Part shown: piece after piece, positions 1-11,401 of the stretch
Layout of the letters: every line of letters begins with the position of its first letter
Numbering within the stretch: the first letter of the stretch is position 1
NCBI GenBank assembly: GCA_031771865.1
Contig: JASISA010000040.1
Span: 1,571,821 to 1,635,820, forward strand
DNA length: 64,000 bases
Reading direction: 5' to 3'
DNA from: Nothophaeocryptopus gaeumannii
Lineage: Eukaryota > Ascomycota > Dothideomycetes > Mycosphaerellales > Mycosphaerellaceae
Position numbers and translations under genes: made by a program
Notes under the pieces: generated by a model
Seen by the model: only the letters and a program-made list of their open reading frames with translations
What the model was told of the DNA's origin: nothing
The model's database searches: none

Positions 1-1
1 C

Positions 2-757
2 TTGCATCTTTCTCAAGCGGCCAACTATGCTTACTGCTCTGACTTTATATCAGCCGACAACGAAGCCCGAAAGTGGACTCCCCCGGCCTTGTCCCTGACA
101 GACAAGCATCTGGATGTTATCTGGGACCAGATTCATTCTGCTGGCAAGATCCTTCGAGGGCGGGGCAATTTCGCCGGAGCACATATTTTCTTCGAGAAAT
201 GTCTTGATACCAGGCATAATCACAAACGATGTTTGGCCATGTCTCACTATGCTGATAATTGCATAGAATTGGACTATCTGGACCCCTGGACAGCTGGAAG
301 CATTTGCCCTCAGATGCTTGATCAGATTCTGAATTTGATATATCCTGAGACTCAGCGGTTACGATCGTCCGCGCCACGTTCAAAGGGTTTCCGCCGTCTC
401 CTTTTGTGCATGTCTGAAATTCACCTCCGGCGAGGGCACTTCAGCGACGCCAACATTGTTCTTGAGGAGTTGTGTGACATCTATGCGGGTCTGCCCGAGC
501 CCGATATCGTTGACAGACTTGGCCACATGCGCACATACATTGCTCTGGCGCGTACCTGTCCTAGCTCTGAATCGGAAGTCCGATGGATCGCGGCCTTGGG
601 ACTCGGCATGAAATACTATCCAAACGAGGAAGATGTCTTTATAGTAGCTTTGATACAGCTCTTTATCTGCAGTGCACGCGTCGAGACTGGAGATGAAGAA
701 GGTGGTCGCACTGCCTTCACACGTGCGGCACAAATATATCATCGAAGAAGTCCTTAA
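2..757 (+). CDS. Helical (TPR-like) repeat protein, 5' partial
   Basis: The reading frame is open from the left window edge, so the N-terminus lies outside. The visible 251 residues are Leu/Ala-rich helical pairs: a segment with GRGNFAGAHIFFEKCL near residue 54, and one with RRGHFSDANIVLEELCDIYAGL near residue 145. This spacing is like TPR repeats. I do not recognise the family and assign no function. The frame stops at 757, but the next frame (about 735-821) continues plausibly (KYIIEEVLNSSFPELAHIYL) to a stop at 819-821. This suggests a one-base frameshift near 735 or an undetected splice. Confidence 0.5.
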   Translation: MHLSQAANYAYCSDFISADNEARKWTPPALSLTDKHLDVIWDQIHSAGKILRGRGNFAGAHIFFEKCLDTRHNHKRCLAMSHYADNCIELDYLDPWTAGSICPQMLDQILNLIYPETQRLRSSAPRSKGFRRLLLCMSEIHLRRGHFSDANIVLEELCDIYAGLPEPDIVDRLGHMRTYIALARTCPSSESEVRWIAALGLGMKYYPNEEDVFIVALIQLFICSARVETGDEEGGRTAFTRAAQIYHRRSP

Positions 758-849
758 TTCCTCATTCCCGGAGCTGGCACATATTTACTTGACGAAGTGC
801 GACACCGCATTCAGTCACTGACCGGGTGGATCCTACAGCAGCGTCCCGT

Positions 850-1350
850 TCATATAGAGTAAAACCGGCGACAAAGCTCCGCAGACTCCTTCAATGCGAC
901 CCGCTTGCCGGTAGTCCGACTCTTTCGCGTCTGGAGCATCTCCCTCTGCTTTGAAATCTCCGTTCGGAGTGTGGCATTCTTACTGCATAACGCTTCCGAA
1001 GTCCTGATCAGTCGAGACATGTAGCGCTTAACTGGCGTTGGGAGGTCAGGGGCGCTCTCAACGGCAGCAAGACATAACGCATTTGCCTCTCGAAGCTCTG
1101 TGCCATCCGGAGGATCACTTTGAAGCAGTGAGAGGTCGAGACCGAGTAGTGTTGTTGTGTTATGCAGTTTCGGAGCCTGGGAAGCTGGCGTTGTAGGTAG
1201 CTTTTCGAGTACCTCAATAGGAGACAACGGCCACAAACCAGTCGCTTTGAAGCCTGAAAGGATATTCGATGGACGGAGTGTAGACTGCCTTGCGCGGATG
1301 TACATACGTGTCCATTCGCCACGTTTGGCTTTGGTCAGATGTAAATATTC
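850..1350 (-). pseudogene. C-terminal fragment of a pogo/Tc1-type DDE transposase
   Basis: The minus-strand frame is open from 1350 down to 850. It reads KAKRGEWTRMYIRARQSTL, then SNILSGFKATGLWPLSP, which is the tail of DDE_1 (pogo/Fot-type) transposases just after the catalytic core. A basic coiled segment follows (residues about 100-150: SEALCSKNATLRTEI, then TTGKRVALKE). The catalytic Asp residues and the N-terminal HTH are missing, and a stop (TAA, 1351-1353) closes the frame upstream. It is a 5'-truncated, dead copy, from a different family than the element at 25.5-27.3 kb. Confidence 0.65.
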
Positions 1351-1644
1351 TTAACCATCATACCAGCCGAGAAACGGGCTGTTCTGTACCTGTTGCGGGA
1401 GTCATGGCGACCCAGTAAGGAAATAAACGTTCGAATCTCAAGTTTAATCATTCCAGCTACGAAGTGTCTTGCATAACACTGCAAAAACTATCCGCCTACA
1501 TCGACGAACACCAAGGCCCCCACAGTCACGTCTTGGCCGCAAAGCGCAGTATCCAGCTCTTCAGGATTTCGCCAATCAACCTCCTAGTTCTGTAAAAGTC
1601 TGGCCAATTTCGAGCCAGGCCCTCTCCTGTCATGCTCACGCTAC

Positions 1645-3948
1645 TTAATTCCTCGCCAAAATCTTCATGGCAACCTTCAGGCTCTCCACCTCCTTCGTCA
1701 GCATGGACCTCGCTCTCTTCACCCCAGCTGCCTCTCCTGCAATCTCCTCTAGCTCAACCGCCGACAAGTGACTTACCCAAATCGGCGAGAACAACGCAAG
1801 TGGGCTTGTCTCGCAGTGGAGAAGGTAGTGGTTCGCAGCCTGCTTGCAGATGTTGTCCACGAAAGTCTTGCGGCTGACCTTGTAGTACGATTTGAGGATA
1901 TCGTGGATCTCGCAGATCATGTACTCATCATTGCTCATGTTGGTGGCTTGGCTCTTAACATCAGCGAGGTGCACCATCGCGCTGTAGGAGGAGCCGTGTT
2001 TTGTTGAAAAATCCGTGGCTTTGCTGTCCAAACCCGCGGTTGCTTTGTCTTGGCGGCTCTTTTGCAAGTTGTCGTTGAAATAATGGTTCAGAGTGGTAGG
2101 TGTGTCGCAGCTCTCGACTTTAAGCAGGAACTTGGCATTCGCGATGGCCTGCTCGTAGCGCTTCGTCAGGTCGTCGATGAGTGTGCTTTCGAGAGCAAGA
2201 CGGATCTCGCTGTCACCGCAAACAGCCTTAAGAGCAGCGAGAATGAACTTGTGCGCCATGACAATGACGTCGCTCACAAACCCGAGGCTGAGGTTGTGCC
2301 AATTCACCGACTGTCTCTTCATCGCAGTCGCAAGAATTGAGCCGTTGAATGTTCCCAGCTCGAAGCCGCGGTTGCCCAGGAAGATCTTGCGGAGCCAGGT
2401 CTTGATGCCGCGCGTCTTTGGGCCTCGTACACTGTCGTTGTGATACTTGATAGAGTACTGGATTCCGAAGAGCTCTTCTCCGTGGCGATACCAACGGACC
2501 GGGATGCTGTCCATCTCGCCTTCATCTTCGTCTCTATCTTCGCCTTCATCTTCGCCTTCGTCATCGCCCTTGGTCTCTCCTGAGTCTTTTTGCATAAACG
2601 CATACGTCTGTCCTTGGCTGGCCATGACGTCGGAGAACGCCTTCATTCGTGCCATCACGGTAGAAGCGATGCGAAGGTCATCATTGTCATCGAAGACCTT
2701 ATCGGCACCATAGCTTGCGGTGAGCGCCAGAGTCACAATGCGCTGGAAGTGAGTCGCCATCTTTGTAAGGTATGTCATCTGCTCGATCGTACCTGCACGC
2801 TCAGGACCAAGCTGTTCGAGCCGCTTCTGGCGTGTCTCGAGCTTGTCCTTGGTCTCTGTCTTGACCTGAGCCTTATGTTAGCGATAGAAGAAACAATGCC
2901 AAAGGAGCAACTTGCCTTGAGAAATTCCTTCTTCACCAACGGCGAAATAGCCTCCTTGAGGCGAACTCGCAGGCTGTCGACACCGACCTTGTCCTTCTCT
3001 AGCTCGTTCCACGGTGCTTGGTGGCGGAAGAACTCTTTCTCCAAGGTGCTGCGGTCCAGGTCCTTGGCGGACATCTCCATCTGCCCGGGATTGCGGATCA
3101 TGTGCCAGCCCAGCTTCATCACCCGCGTGCGGCCTTCGAGCAAGTCCACAACCCGGCTCTCGGCACCTTTGTCAACAAGATCTGGTTTTGTGAGCACACC
3201 CAGCGTACGATCGCCTTCGGGATCTGCCTCGGTGGCGAGCTCCAAGATCTCCTGCGTAGCCACGTCAACATTCGCGGGAACGACCGCGAGAATGACCGAG
3301 CGAGGGTTGTTCATGTATCCATACACCATGTTCCTTACTAGTGTGATGTCCGCCTTGGTAGTCACTCCTTCAGTCGTCGACTTGAAGATTCCCGGTACGT
3401 CGATGACACTAAAGTGCTCTTCGTCGGGTCCCGAAATCTCCAGGCGCAGCACGTCGTTTGAGAATATTGGCCGCTTCACTCCATCGTCTTCGCCGTGACC
3501 CGCCAATCCCATCTCGATGTGGACCTGCGCACACATGTGTCAGCTCCGGCATCAATCCGCCACGCTTTAGTCACCGGTTACTCACTTCCTCCATAATCTT
3601 GATAAACACCTTCGAATCTAACTCCTCTTCCACCTTCTTACCCCACTTCGTCACTCTCGCCACATGCTGCGGATCCGCGTCCTTGTCTGGGATGATGGAC
3701 ACCTCGATGCCCTCAACCTTTGCGCGGCGAAACACAATCTGCGTGGCAAAGCGAGTGCAGAGGCCACTATCGCGCGGCAGCGGTTTGCCAACAAGGCCTT
3801 CGAGAACGCTTGACTTGCCGGACGACTGATCGCCCACAACGACGATCTGAGGGAGGTTGACGAGTTCGCCAACGCCGCAGGCAAAGAGCTTGTCGATTTT
3901 GTCGAGCATAAGCGGGTCCGCAAGTGCGGTGGTGCTAGTAGGTGCCAT
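1645..3948 (-). CDS. Dynamin-family GTPase (three exons)
   Basis: The predicted protein has 732 residues from exons 3948-3586, 3524-2916 and 2871-1645; all lengths keep frame. Intron 1 (3585-3525, 61 nt) is GTGAGT...GCGCAG. Intron 2 (2915-2872, 44 nt) is a GC-AG intron, AAG/GCAAGT...CTAACATAAG. The GTPase domain shows G1 GDQSSGKSS (residues 39-47), G3 DVPG in exon 2 and G4 TKPD. The stalk follows, with an acidic EDEGEDRDEDEGE insert. The C-terminus matches a GTPase effector domain (YYKVSRKTFVDNICKQAANHYL, about 20 residues). Dynamins of this class remodel membranes by GTP-driven assembly. It resembles the Mx/vacuolar-sorting type found in many copies in fungi, and no PH domain is seen. The start ATG at 3948 lies about 170 nt from a copia relic. 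A mutated fragment of the gene occurs at 17.6 kb. Confidence 0.88.
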
Positions 3949-4119
3949 GGGTGAGGGCAGCGCCTAGGCGTATACTGAGTCTGTGGTGAGGTGGAAGAAG
4001 GATTAGAGAAAGATGAAGCTGAAGTTCTGTTTTGTGGTGGTGGTGAAGAAAGCTGCGTTTGCTGGCGTTTCAAAAAGCACGTGCATGTTTCGAGCTCATT
4101 GACTCCGTTTGTACAGCAA

Positions 4120-5752
4120 ACACTAATTGCCAAGCTGAAGCAATACGCTACAGTTACTCCAGTCTTGGTGAAGAACTTGTGATCGTCATTGCGGTAACAT
4201 ACGCACTTGCGTCTCAAAGCTTCTTTGGAGATGAGGGTTGCTGCAAGACCGGGTACGAACAACACCTGTGTGAAGGTCTCGCCAATTCCAGCAAGGTCTC
4301 GCTTGACGATGCCACATGCTGTTGCTGTAATAGTACCTTTGTCAATCTGAATAATAACTTGGCAGGGAAGTGAATTAACCATATTGCTGAGGTCATTCGT
4401 TATGTGTGAAGTACTGCCGGAGTCAACTACCCAATCGGTGTTGTCCTTCGCAGCAAGGAGTGCTTGAGGATTCACTTAGATCGGCTCTTGCTCCGCCGCT
4501 ATCTACATACATTGTGTGTCGACAGGCGGAGTCATAAGTTCGCCCAAGCTCCGAGCATACTGTGCTGTCTCAGCAGGCTAGTCAGTCGTGTTATTCGACT
4601 GTTGCTGCTAACGCTGTTGTCTATTGCTCTGTGGCGGCGTGTATAGCTTGGGCTTAAAACCGACCGGCGCCTGCTCAGGGTGTAGGTTCCAACATAAAGC
4701 CGGAGGGTGATTATCTCGGCCACAACCATAGCAGGAAGGATAAGTCTGCCGCTGGTTGTTGTTGTTGTTGTTCGTGTTCTAGCGACCACCTCCTTGAGGA
4801 TTGTTGCCGCCTCGACCACCGCCACGTCCTCCACGACCATCGCGTCCGCGTGGGGCGCCGCTACGGTTGTTTTCATTGTTACTACCCTAAGGAGGGTTGG
4901 CAGGCGTAGAAGGAGTTGGCTGCTTAGCTGCAAGATTAGCGGACTCGTTCTGCTAAGCCGCCGCTTCATTAAGCAGATTGCTGATCATCTTGTCGAGTGT
5001 GATATTGATACCGTCGTCGATCTTGCCCTGCATCTGTCTCAACTGCTCTCGCTTGGCAGATGCAAAGATCGGAAAGAATGGGGATAACTGTAATAGGAAG
5101 CGATACAGCGCGCGGGCCTTTGATAGAGCCAAGTCGGTGTTCTTGAGTTGCGCAAGCTTTGCCTGATACTGCTGGCAATACTTGTCAAGGTTGCCTCTAT
5201 TTTAGGTGTGTTGTTCAAATTCCGAATGGAAGGCGTGTTACTCTGACTTGCTAGTCTGTCCGTAGGTACTATTCAGATGTTCCCACAGGGTATCCGGGGC
5301 CTGATAGGCTTTGCAGTTGTCTACAAGAGACTTGACTGCAATTGGCGATAAGGAGGGCTCGAGTCTGATACTTCTTAGCCTCCCATTCTTCCTGTCGCTC
5401 TTCGAGTTCCCAGTCCTCCTCCTTGATTCTCTTAACAGTGGGTCTCAGCTTGGTCTTCTCGATGAATCCCTTTAGCTGTTCGCCCCGGATAATGCTCTCC
5501 ATCATGTCGGCCCATCTAGGGTAGTCGTCCTTGCCCTGGAGCTTGCTCACGGCGGAGGTGCGACTGGAAGTCAAATTGAGGGGGTTGCTGCTCTTCTGTC
5601 GAGATCGTGTTGGGGCGGAGGTACTCTGAGGGAGCAGCCAGTTCGAGCTGCTGTTGTCGTTGGCGGTCTGTGACTGCCTGTTGTGCTAGACCAGTCTCCA
5701 GTCCGGTGATAGGTACGCCGTTAGTATCGCCGTACATACAGTGCACCACTCA
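4120..5752 (-). mobile_element. Ty1/copia retrotransposon remnant (gag plus start of protease)
   Basis: Minus-strand pieces in several frames add up to the 5' half of a copia polyprotein. The Gag start (ITGLETGLAQQAVTDRQRQQ) lies near 5700. A Gag core (KLQGKDDYPRWADMMESIIR, then KLRPTVKRIKEEDWELEE) lies at about 5540-5410. A CCHC zinc knuckle (CYGCGRDNHPPALCW) lies at about 4740-4690. The protease start (DNTDWVVDSGSTSHI) lies at about 4440. Frameshifts and in-frame stops break it, and integrase, RT and LTRs are absent. It ends about 170 nt before the dynamin ATG, so it occupies that gene's promoter side. A second gag copy lies at 18.9-20.1 kb. Confidence 0.8.
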
Positions 5753-6816
5753 GTGTCACTGTTGGTACTTGCTCGAGTTGCCCGGCACTGCTGGGTCTCG
5801 AAATTCGATGTTTTCCTGTGTCGCGATTGCTGTCGCACTTCGTGTCGCAGTTGTCGCATATACACACGAAACAATTCGGCGTCTATTCGAAAGGCATGCA
5901 CGCAGTCTTGCATGCGCAGAGGACTCATAACCAGACAACGTGAGAAGAATCTACGAAGGAGGAAACTAGACAAGCTCGTCTCCGGAGATGAGCGGCGCTA
6001 AGGCCTTGGCACAGAAAGAAGTGGTGGGACATGCATCAAGTTGGTCTCGTGGGATATGGTGACACCGGAAGATAAGAATACTGTTCTAAATGGCGCCCAT
6101 AATCTCTTAAGATGCCAGAACTGTGCAGACGTCGTCAGAGAAGTCCCCAGGTGTTGTACATTCCATACATCTCGCTACCTTAGACGCGATACTCGTAGGC
6201 TCGGAGGTAGGTAGTAACTGCTTAAGCACATGGCATATAAGCTCACTTACAAGCGCTTAGATCCGAATGGGTTTCTCCTGTCTACAAGCAGGCGAACGTA
6301 GCAGCATAAGAATTGCCATTCGATTGTGAACTTCTGTCATTATCATCGACGGTAGAGAGGTTGGACTCGTGAATATCGGAAGGCACTGGCGCCAGCGCGA
6401 TTTGTCGACGAGCAGGTTGGAGAATGGCGGGCACAGGGACGTCGTTCGCAAATGACGAAGCCTGCTCTCTGCCGAGCAACTGGAATTCAGGCAGAAAACA
6501 TATTTCAGGCTATCTGCTAATTTGGCGTCCATAGAGAAGCACCTTTCCTCGATGGCGAGTATTGTAGTGGGCCAGTGTGAACTTTGGCGTGCTGGAGGAG
6601 TAAGGGAGGGTCGAGCAAGATAATGTCAGATACGCGTTGCTTTAGGCAGCGTTTAGTGGCAATTTGGTGAGGTTACACGAACGTGAGGATACAAATGGAG
6701 TTGCATGTGAAGATACAAACGCAAACGGCGGTGCATCCGGAGCTCCTGTCCACGCCTCCTCCTCAACTGCAACCCTCTAATTCAACAGCAAAACACTTTT
6801 ACTTCGCACAAACGCT
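5753..6816. other. Intergenic, no supported gene
   Basis: Short open frames on both strands carry no recognisable domain. This stretch may include the degenerate leader or LTR of the copia relic, but no terminal repeat could be paired. The last 100 nt before 6817 are the likely promoter and 5' UTR of the P450 gene (A/C-rich, ending in CACAAACGCT before the ATG). Confidence 0.4.
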
Positions 6817-8388
6817 ATGACTGGAAACATGCCGACAATGCTGAACATCGCAGCAGCAGTACCCAAGCTGGCCTTAGTGCTAATCGGTGCATTCGTCGCC
6901 TGGTCCGCCTCAATAGTCGCGCCTACACGCTACCGTACCTTGTTTATGGAGCATATCTTATTCCTCTCTACTGGACTGGCTATATAGGTTGTGCTTCAGG
7001 AAGCCGCAGGCGAGGAACGATCATCCCTCAACCCGGTCAGCCAAGTTGCGAACGATGTCGCACTCTGGGTTAGCGGTGTCATACTATTCGAAGGCGCTGC
7101 TTCCTGGATGAATGGAAACACCCCCAAAGAGACACTACAGCTGCGCAATAGCAGCTCTCCTACTGCTTTCTCTGAATGTCACGCCCGGAAGGCCGTTCGC
7201 ACTCATTTGTCATCCGAATGCCAGGCCATCATCACAGGGTCTAAGGCACCTGGTATGGTGTCCCCGAATCCAATCTCGGCAAACGAAGCCCGCTCACGCC
7301 CAAACCAGCGACTCGTCGTGGCCTTCAAGATTGAGAGCTGCTTTACCTCAGCGAAACCTGCCGTCTGCACGGCGTTCCGGGCGGCTGTGGAGAAGTTGCT
7401 AAAGGAAGGTACATGGACGGATTTCGCATCGACAGCACAGGATGCGACTGAAAAGCAGTTCCGCACCGCCTCTCGCGCTCTGAGCCTCTTCGACGTTGTC
7501 CAAGTAGTGACAATGAAGACTATGTTACAGGTCCTGTTCCCGAACGGTGCTCATCAGGCCAATGCTGACCAACACATTGCTATGCTGGCGGCGGAAATCA
7601 ACCACCAATGGATCCGTTCAAAGGGAAAGCCGATTTCCGACGTCTCCTGGGCCTTTGAAAATCAGCCGGCACTGCGCAGAGCTGTCGCAGCGGTATTCCC
7701 AACTTGGGACCAACAGAGCCGCAGAAACAACCCCTTTAATCTCATTCTCCCAGGATACGAGACCATGTGGCGCGTGGTCCTGCGGTGCTTCGTAGAGATC
7801 ATGGCGCGGCAACACCACGACGCCGACCACTGGAGAACTACTCTGATAAATTTCGTCGACAACCCGGCCAAGAAGCAGCTGTGGGAGCCGCCAAAGCTCG
7901 GCCAAGACGTCACTGCCGGCGTCACCGCCGGCGCCATCGCCTCTGAGGCGCTGCGGTTGTACCCACCGACTCGACGTATCTACCGCGCCTTCCACGACGT
8001 TGCCCCGAGCGACGAGTTCGAAGCAGCGGCGGACATTGAGGCCCTTCAGCGCGATCCAAAGAACTGGGGTCCCGACCCGTTGGCTTTCCGCCCAGGACGC
8101 TGGAGCAGGCAGCTTTCAGAGAAGAAAGACGACCCGCCCTTCATGGCCTTCGGGTCGAGGCCGTTTCGCTGCCCTGCCAAGCGTTGGGACAATACCCCGA
8201 TGCCATTTGGGCTGGCCATGATTGCTTTGCTGGTTGGCGCGCTTGTGAAGGTGGCAAATGAGGATATGGCGGAGGAGGTGTGGACGGTGGAGGGGCAGTT
8301 CCCAGAAGATGAAAGCCCGCTCGAGACAGGGCGGGAGACGTATAAGGAGGCGAAGCTGGTGAGGCAGAGTCGAGCCAACAAATATTAA
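6817..8388 (+). CDS. Cytochrome P450 monooxygenase (possible nonsense codon or 75-nt intron near N-terminus)
   Basis: The large frame shows a P450: ExxR helix K (SEALRLYPPTRRIYR), the PERF-like FRPGRWSRQ, and a heme loop FMAFGSRPFRCPAK with the ligand Cys. The loop keeps F at -7 and G at -6 but lacks the usual Gly at -4 and Arg at -2. This FGxRPFxCPAK form is known in some fungal families. The I-helix region reads NLILPGYETMWRVV. The ATG at 6817 starts a hydrophobic anchor (LALVLIGAFVAWSASIVA) in the same frame, but a TAG at 6985-6987 interrupts it. Splicing 6935-7009 (GTACCT...CCGCAG) would keep frame and remove the stop. Otherwise the gene is a pseudogene. The substrate is unknown. Confidence 0.75.
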
Positions 8389-8556
8389 CTTTAGATGGAC
8401 TCTTCTCTCGTCGACGGCTGCCAGAGGTGTTGGCTTAGATGACGGGGCAGCACAAGGTACGAGCCCGTTGCCTATTCAAAGCACTCCGCACATCAAGCTG
8501 TACAGTGGACGGACCCCATAGGCCGAGACCTTGGCCGCGCATAAAAGACCTGCATA

Positions 8557-9084
8557 TTATGAACGTAGCACATGGTAGAATTTGTCACAATGCGAGCTTC
8601 CGTACCATGCCCGCGAGATAAGCAGACCCAACCACAAAGACAACAGCATCAGTCCGTATGCTGCTGTACACTTGCTCGAAGGCGGCTCGAACTGTAGATA
8701 TATCTTGAGCGATAGTCTGACTACCCATACTCCGCCATAAGCGCTTGTGCTGCTGTCAAGTCTCTGATCAGCGCTCTCCTGATATACGGAGATCGCAAAA
8801 AGCTGTGCTTCGTCAGTGGTGTCCTTCCGCTGGGGCCTAGAGCATACTTGTCCGTCTTGAGCTTTATCTCCAAGCTCGTCCGAACAAAATATTGCAGCCG
8901 CAAATGGCCATTGCCCTTGTTGACAAATGGAGTCATACAGTAAGCGAAGCAAAGCCACAGAGTCGCGATCAGTGTGGTGACTGAACACCAGAAGTTGACT
9001 GGCCTCAGCCAGTCCTCTTCGCTCAGGACCAGGCGTAATGATCGACCAGAACAGAAATTCCAAGTAAGTTCCTGCTCCAGTCAA
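8557..9084 (-). pseudogene. Folylpolyglutamate synthase relic (C-terminal part)
   Basis: Residues about 30-70 of the minus-strand frame (LLVFSHHTDRDSVALLRLLY, then PFAAAIFCSDELG) match the C-terminal domain of fungal folylpolyglutamate synthase. There an LxFN..T.RD..ALL.xL segment precedes F..xIFCT. A second minus frame (8721-8936) ends in RDLTAAQALMAEYG, like the LT.Q..LA..W element that follows in this family, so a frameshift separates the two. The ATP-binding N-terminal half is absent. The intact enzyme would add glutamates to folates. Homology is judged from these motifs only. Confidence 0.55.
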
Positions 9085-9381
9085 TTCGCCTTTGCGCTTT
9101 TCCTATGCTTCAGTCACGACGGGGTACACCCAGGCCTTCAAATCAGAGCTCAATTGCTCTGGAAGCAATATTGAGTACCACAAGTGGGTTATAGAACCTG
9201 CAAGCGAACCAAGAGCGCTGTTATCGCAGGATTCGTCCAATGATACGCGCAAAACATGGAGGACATATAGAGGTGCGTGGCGTCTTTTCACCCTGCTATC
9301 TGAAGATCTTCGTAATGCTATTACTTCACCCAAAGGCCCCTTTTTACGGCATACTGTCACACCCTCTCCTCCCTGTTCAGA

Positions 9382-10211
9382 TTAAAAAACTTTTTGTATA
9401 GGAATTCTCATCGCACCTTGCACTTGCGCATGGACTAAAGCAGCCACCAAGTCAACGGCGAAGTCACCACCATTTGACAGGAGAGCTTCGTAAGCAGGCT
9501 TCCGAAGCAGCTCCTCCCGATGTTTCACCACGATGCTAACAACAGCGTCTCTCATATCATTGGTGCCAGAGGTGTTGTCGTAGACCTCGTTGATACATTC
9601 GACCAGTCCCTCGCTTACCCACAACTTCTCAAGCATACCAATAAATTTATTTAGCGCCAAGTCCTTGAGGTCGACGAGGAAGAGCGAGTCGGCGAGGAAG
9701 TATACGCGCGAATGCTTTTGAAGCTCAGGATCATCTGTATCTCCGTCTCAGCAGTCAACCATCTCCATCTATGTTCGAAGTCGTACCGTCGTTAGAGATC
9801 AACGTGGAAGGTTCTGCATCGTAATCACCAGTGTAGAGATATCGCAACATGCGCAAATACGCTTGTTCCCTCCCAGGCTCGCATTGCAGCGTACCGTTCA
9901 TTCCTTCTTTGAAATCCCCTGTCAATGCATCTAAGAAGTACTTGCATTGAAGGCAAAGCACAAGCCTATGAGCAGGGACGACTAATTCCCCAACGGAGAT
10001 TTCAACGTCGGCAAGCTCGCGATTATTGAAAAGCCTAGACCTGTTTGCATTGCGTTTCCATTGTGGAATTGAGGATATGTCAAGCACTCACTCAGATATT
10101 TTTTCCGCGAAGCGGCCGTTGAGAGAGACGCAAGGCTCGGCCTATGACATTACTTGTTTCAGTAGCATCGATCACTACAGGCAAGGAAACGGAGCTACGC
10201 ACGTTCTCCAT
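9382..10211 (-). CDS. BTB/POZ domain protein (four exons)
   Basis: Exons 10211-10203, 10141-10092, 10040-9787 and 9734-9382 join in frame to 221 residues. The introns are 61 nt (GTGCGT...CATAG), 51 nt (GTGAGT...AACAG) and 52 nt (GTACGA...TACAG). The BTB fold is clear: RLFNNRELADVEISVG, VVPAHRLVLCLQCKYFLDAL, FKEGMNGTLQC, then LRMLRYLYTGDY. The C-terminal half is helical (YFLADSLFLVDLKDLALNKF). BTB proteins are protein-interaction modules, often CUL3 adaptors. Exon 1 as given encodes only Met-Glu-Asn, but its frame is open upstream to an ATG at 10430. That would add a very basic stretch (EAKRRARQSARDKARHQEEQ), so the true start is uncertain. Confidence 0.72.
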
Positions 10212-10939
10212 GTCCTCTTCTTCCCATGAGCCACACCCTCCCCTAGTCAGGTGCACCTCCCTTTCAGGAGAAGTATTTAGCCGGCTTGGTGTCCACAAGA
10301 CTGTAGCTGAGCTTGTCCAGGGCAAAGCCTGTCGCTGACGTCGTGTCCTTTCACGCTGCTCTTCCTGATGTCTTGCTTTGTCGCGGGCCGATTGACGTGC
10401 TCGCCTCTTGGCTTCAGACTTGCTTAGCATAGATGGAATTCTCCCTGGAACTCGTAAACGTCAGGGTTGGACGGGAGTTTGGAAGAGGCGGGTGATGAGG
10501 GAAGGCGAAGTGAGGAGAGTGAAGGATAGCGGTATAAATATAGGAATGGAGATATGGCAGGAAAGCGATTATATGAAATTCACGCTCACTGAGTGGGCGG
10601 CATAGATGCAACGAATACTAGAAGGCGAGCAGCTGCTAACACGGTAAGTCGGGCGCGGGTTGTGTGAAAAAAGCGCGCGATGGGCGCGGCGGGCGAATTG
10701 GGCGCGGCCGCACTCGTCAAGGTGGGGACTCGACTCGAGTTCCACATCTGCCGTCATTTCCTCACACGCTATGGATTGCCACAGGTCGAGGTCGAGGCAG
10801 ACTAAGAGGACATGAAGCATAACTGATGTACTGAAGTACTATGTACAGAGTGCGAAAGAAAGAAGATAAGCTAATGCGAATGGTGCCTGAGGCACGCATA
10901 CGTCACCCGTGCACGTGCAAGGCCATATCATATGGATAA
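10212..10939. other. Intergenic, possibly with an alternative BTB 5' exon
   Basis: The minus-strand frame 10430-10203 is open and basic and may be an extended first exon of the BTB gene. Beyond it only short frames without family resemblance are seen. The stretch 10860-10940 resembles ordinary intergenic DNA. Confidence 0.35.
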
Positions 10940-11371
10940 GCATCAAGTAGAGGTGCACTCCAGAGGCCATTTTCCTGCATCATGGTCGTAGAAGTCCTCA
11001 TCTAAAAGGATGTACAGCTCGCCATTCTGCATGCGACGACAGCGGCCTAGAACCCTACGAAGCAATTCGGGTGTTCAGTCAGTTATGATCGAACCGCTAA
11101 GCTTGGAACTAACACGCAGGAAGTAGTTGCAGTGGTCAGAGTTGTAAGGCATGTGTGGGCATTAGCCAACCATGAATCGGGCATTCATCTTGTCGTGATG
11201 ACCCAAATCTGTTGGTATTTCCAATATCTTCACGTCTGCTCTGCGTCCGTCGTCGTTGTAGGCATTCTCATATCTCAGAACGATCTCGGCGAGGAACTGC
11301 TGGTAGGCTTTCTTGTCCACGGTATCCACAGCTAGGCATGGGTATATATCGAATCCGCAATCGAAACCCAT
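10940..11371 (-). pseudogene. Fungal conserved hypothetical protein, broken by stop codons
   Basis: From the ATG at 11371 the frame reads MGFDCGFDIYPCLAVDT and KILEIPTDLGHHDK, then FMVG. A TAA follows, after which the same frame continues as CPHMPYNSDHCNYFLRVSSK. This is the layout of a widespread fungal hypothetical family (FDIyP..., EiPTD, FMVGECP, YFLR). The TAA replaces an expected Glu codon. A second in-frame TGA (about 11073) may be intronic: it is followed by CTTCGTAG, and the frame resumes as VLGRCRRMQNGELYILLDED to the end near 10940. No function is known. I call it a pseudogene unless the TAA is a sequencing error. Confidence 0.5.
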
Positions 11372-11401
11372 TTTGAGATTTCGTAATAAGCGAAAATTCA
11401 C

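Noticed and set aside
6257..6532. Minus-strand frame upstream of the P450
   Set aside because: Low-information Ser/Arg/Leu-rich translation in two overlapping frames. No domain or splice partner.
9735..9786. Apparent 13-nt frameshifting insertion in the BTB gene
   Set aside because: A 52-nt GTACGA...TACAG intron with a branch site explains the frame change without any lesion.
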